Part shown: piece after piece, positions 63,009-64,000 of the stretch
How the letters are laid out: each line of letters opens with the position of its first letter
How positions within the stretch are numbered: position 1 is the stretch's first letter
Position numbers and translations under genes: made by a program
NCBI GenBank assembly: GCA_022695795.1
Contig: MU404055.1
Location: forward strand, 868,001-932,000
From: Biscogniauxia marginata
Lineage: Eukaryota; Ascomycota; Sordariomycetes; Xylariales; Xylariaceae
Reading direction: 5' to 3'
DNA: 64,000 bases
The notes under the pieces: generated by a model
What the model was told of the DNA's origin: nothing
Database searches by the model: none
Seen by the model: the letters and a program-made list of their open reading frames with translations, nothing else

Positions 63009-64000
63009 TTAGAAATCGCCTCCGAAATCATCCCCGTCGGCGCCATCGTTATAACCCTCGGCATACGACTCCTGCTGCTCGTCGTTGACGGCGTCGGCGA
63101 TCAGCGCGCCGCCGAGCAGACCGGCACCCAAGCCGAGTGCGGCACCTCCCGCGGCGCCCATTCCCGGTTTCTTGCCACCTTGGTTTCCATAGCCACCCTG
63201 CTGGTAACCGCCTCCGTAACCGCCTCCGTACTGCCCCGGCGGCGCACCGTACCCGCCGCCGCCGCCGCCATAGTATCCTTGCTGCGGGGGCCCGTTCCCG
63301 TAGTATCCATGCTGAGGCGGCGGGGTGCCGTAGCCGCCGTAGCCGCCATGCTGCTGGTGGCTTCCGCCGAGTCCGGGGAATCCGCCGCCCGACGAGGAGC
63401 CGTGCTTGTTCTTGCTCCCGAAGAACTTGCCCAGAAGACCCTTGGCCTTCTCGGCAGAGCCCCCGGAGCCGCCGGCGCTGCCGCCGCCGATGCCGTAGGA
63501 GCGCGGGGGCAGCTGGTCTGGGAAGGGGGAGTGGTTCTGCGGCGGGACGGGGGCGCCGCCGCTGTTCAGGTATGACTGCGCCGCACCTCTGTCGCCACCA
63601 GCGGCCGCGGCGCGCGCGTTCTCCTCGTCTTGCAGCTGTCGGGCCAGACGCGCGTCGGCGTCCTCGTCGAAATGGTGCGAGCTGGCACCGCCGCCGTTGA
63701 AGCCCGGCCTCGAGTCGTTGTTGACGAAGGGGTTCGTGGCGGACTTGGCGTCGGTGGGCGCGGGGCTCGAGCCGGGAGCGTAGCCGGGAGGGGGGCCGGC
63801 GGGGGCGCCGTCATCGAAGCGGCTAGGGTCCACGGCTGGCTCGGTGGGCTTCTCCCATTGCGACTTCTTGGTGTATACGTTGACGTAGAACCTGGGTGGG
63901 CTGGTGGTTAGCTCGGGATCGGTCGCATTTGTAACTGATGCTGTGTAGATGGAATGGATCTCACCATTCGTTGTATTGCTCGTTCCAGCGGGCTACCCAA
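63009..64000 (-). CDS. WW-domain, glycine-rich protein; 5' part outside window
   Basis: Only the 3' portion is present: exon 64000-63965 (continuing beyond the edge), a 73-nt intron (63964-63892; GTGAGA donor, CCCAG acceptor) and exon 63891-63009. Joining them gives a WW domain, WVARWNEQYNEWFYVNVYT then KKSQWEKP, which binds proline-rich ligands. After it come a Pro/Gly linker, an acidic-basic helix DADARLARQLQDEENARAAA, a Gly/Ser stretch with KAKGLLGKFFGSKNKHG, a long Gly/Tyr/Gln-rich region (PPQQGYYGGGGGGYGAPPGQ) and a hydrophobic glycine-zipper-like GAALGLGAGLLGGALIADAV. The end is the acidic YNDGADGDDFGGDF. The GTG at 63833 is not a start. The composition suggests a prion-like or condensate-prone protein. 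I know of no assigned function for this arrangement. Confidence 0.85.

Overview
This window is nuclear DNA from a filamentous ascomycete (Pezizomycotina, most likely a Sordariomycete; an order such as Xylariales is only a guess). The grounds are short spliceosomal introns, mostly 48-120 nt with fungal branch points (CTAAC, CTGAC, TACTAAT), family-typical fungal proteins (VTC4, PMA1, YHM2, Seb1/Nrd1, DUF3425 bZIP, EMC7), gene spacing of 1-3 kb, and no operons, plasmid functions or phage genes. All gene models were built by hand from reading frames and splice signals. In every complete model the exon lengths sum to an intact reading frame.

Layout. Position 1 lies inside the 3' end of NAD(P)H glutamate synthase (1-899 +). 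Then come, all on +, the polyphosphate polymerase VTC4 (1928-4388), a conserved-looking protein of unknown function (5557-8100), an FGGY-family carbohydrate kinase (10427-12345), the nucleoporin NIC96 with an FG-rich head (13125-16635) and a DUF3425 bZIP factor (17460-19785). On the minus strand follow a DCAF4-like WD40 protein (20862-22767), the plasma-membrane H+-ATPase PMA1 (23518-26501), an 8.4-kb stretch with no gene I can support, the mitochondrial citrate/2-oxoglutarate carrier YHM2 (34872-36065) and mitochondrial citrate synthase (37290-38888). Next are a Seb1/Nrd1-type transcription-termination factor (41106-43701 +), a 1097-aa WD40 protein (46976-50416 -), a very AT-rich island (about 50520-51545), a long-chain acyl-CoA synthetase (51574-53853 -), a small MARVEL-like membrane protein (56382-56993 +), O-acetylhomoserine sulfhydrylase (58412-60022 +), EMC7 (60839-62032 +) and a WW-domain, glycine-rich protein running off the right edge (63009-64000 -).

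The content is mainly housekeeping: nitrogen, sulfur and lipid metabolism, phosphate storage, nuclear pore and RNA termination. One neighbourhood has a shared theme: citrate synthase, YHM2 and PMA1 are consecutive annotated genes on the minus strand, covering citrate synthesis, mitochondrial citrate export and proton export. I see no secondary-metabolite cluster, CRISPR, rRNA or tRNA. Intergenic DNA is rich in microsatellites and in a recurring ACCTA/TAGGT motif. The best candidates for undescribed biology are the unknown protein at 5557-8100, the gene desert upstream of pma1, the AT-rich island beside the large WD40 gene, and a small set of introns that seem to use AAG acceptors.
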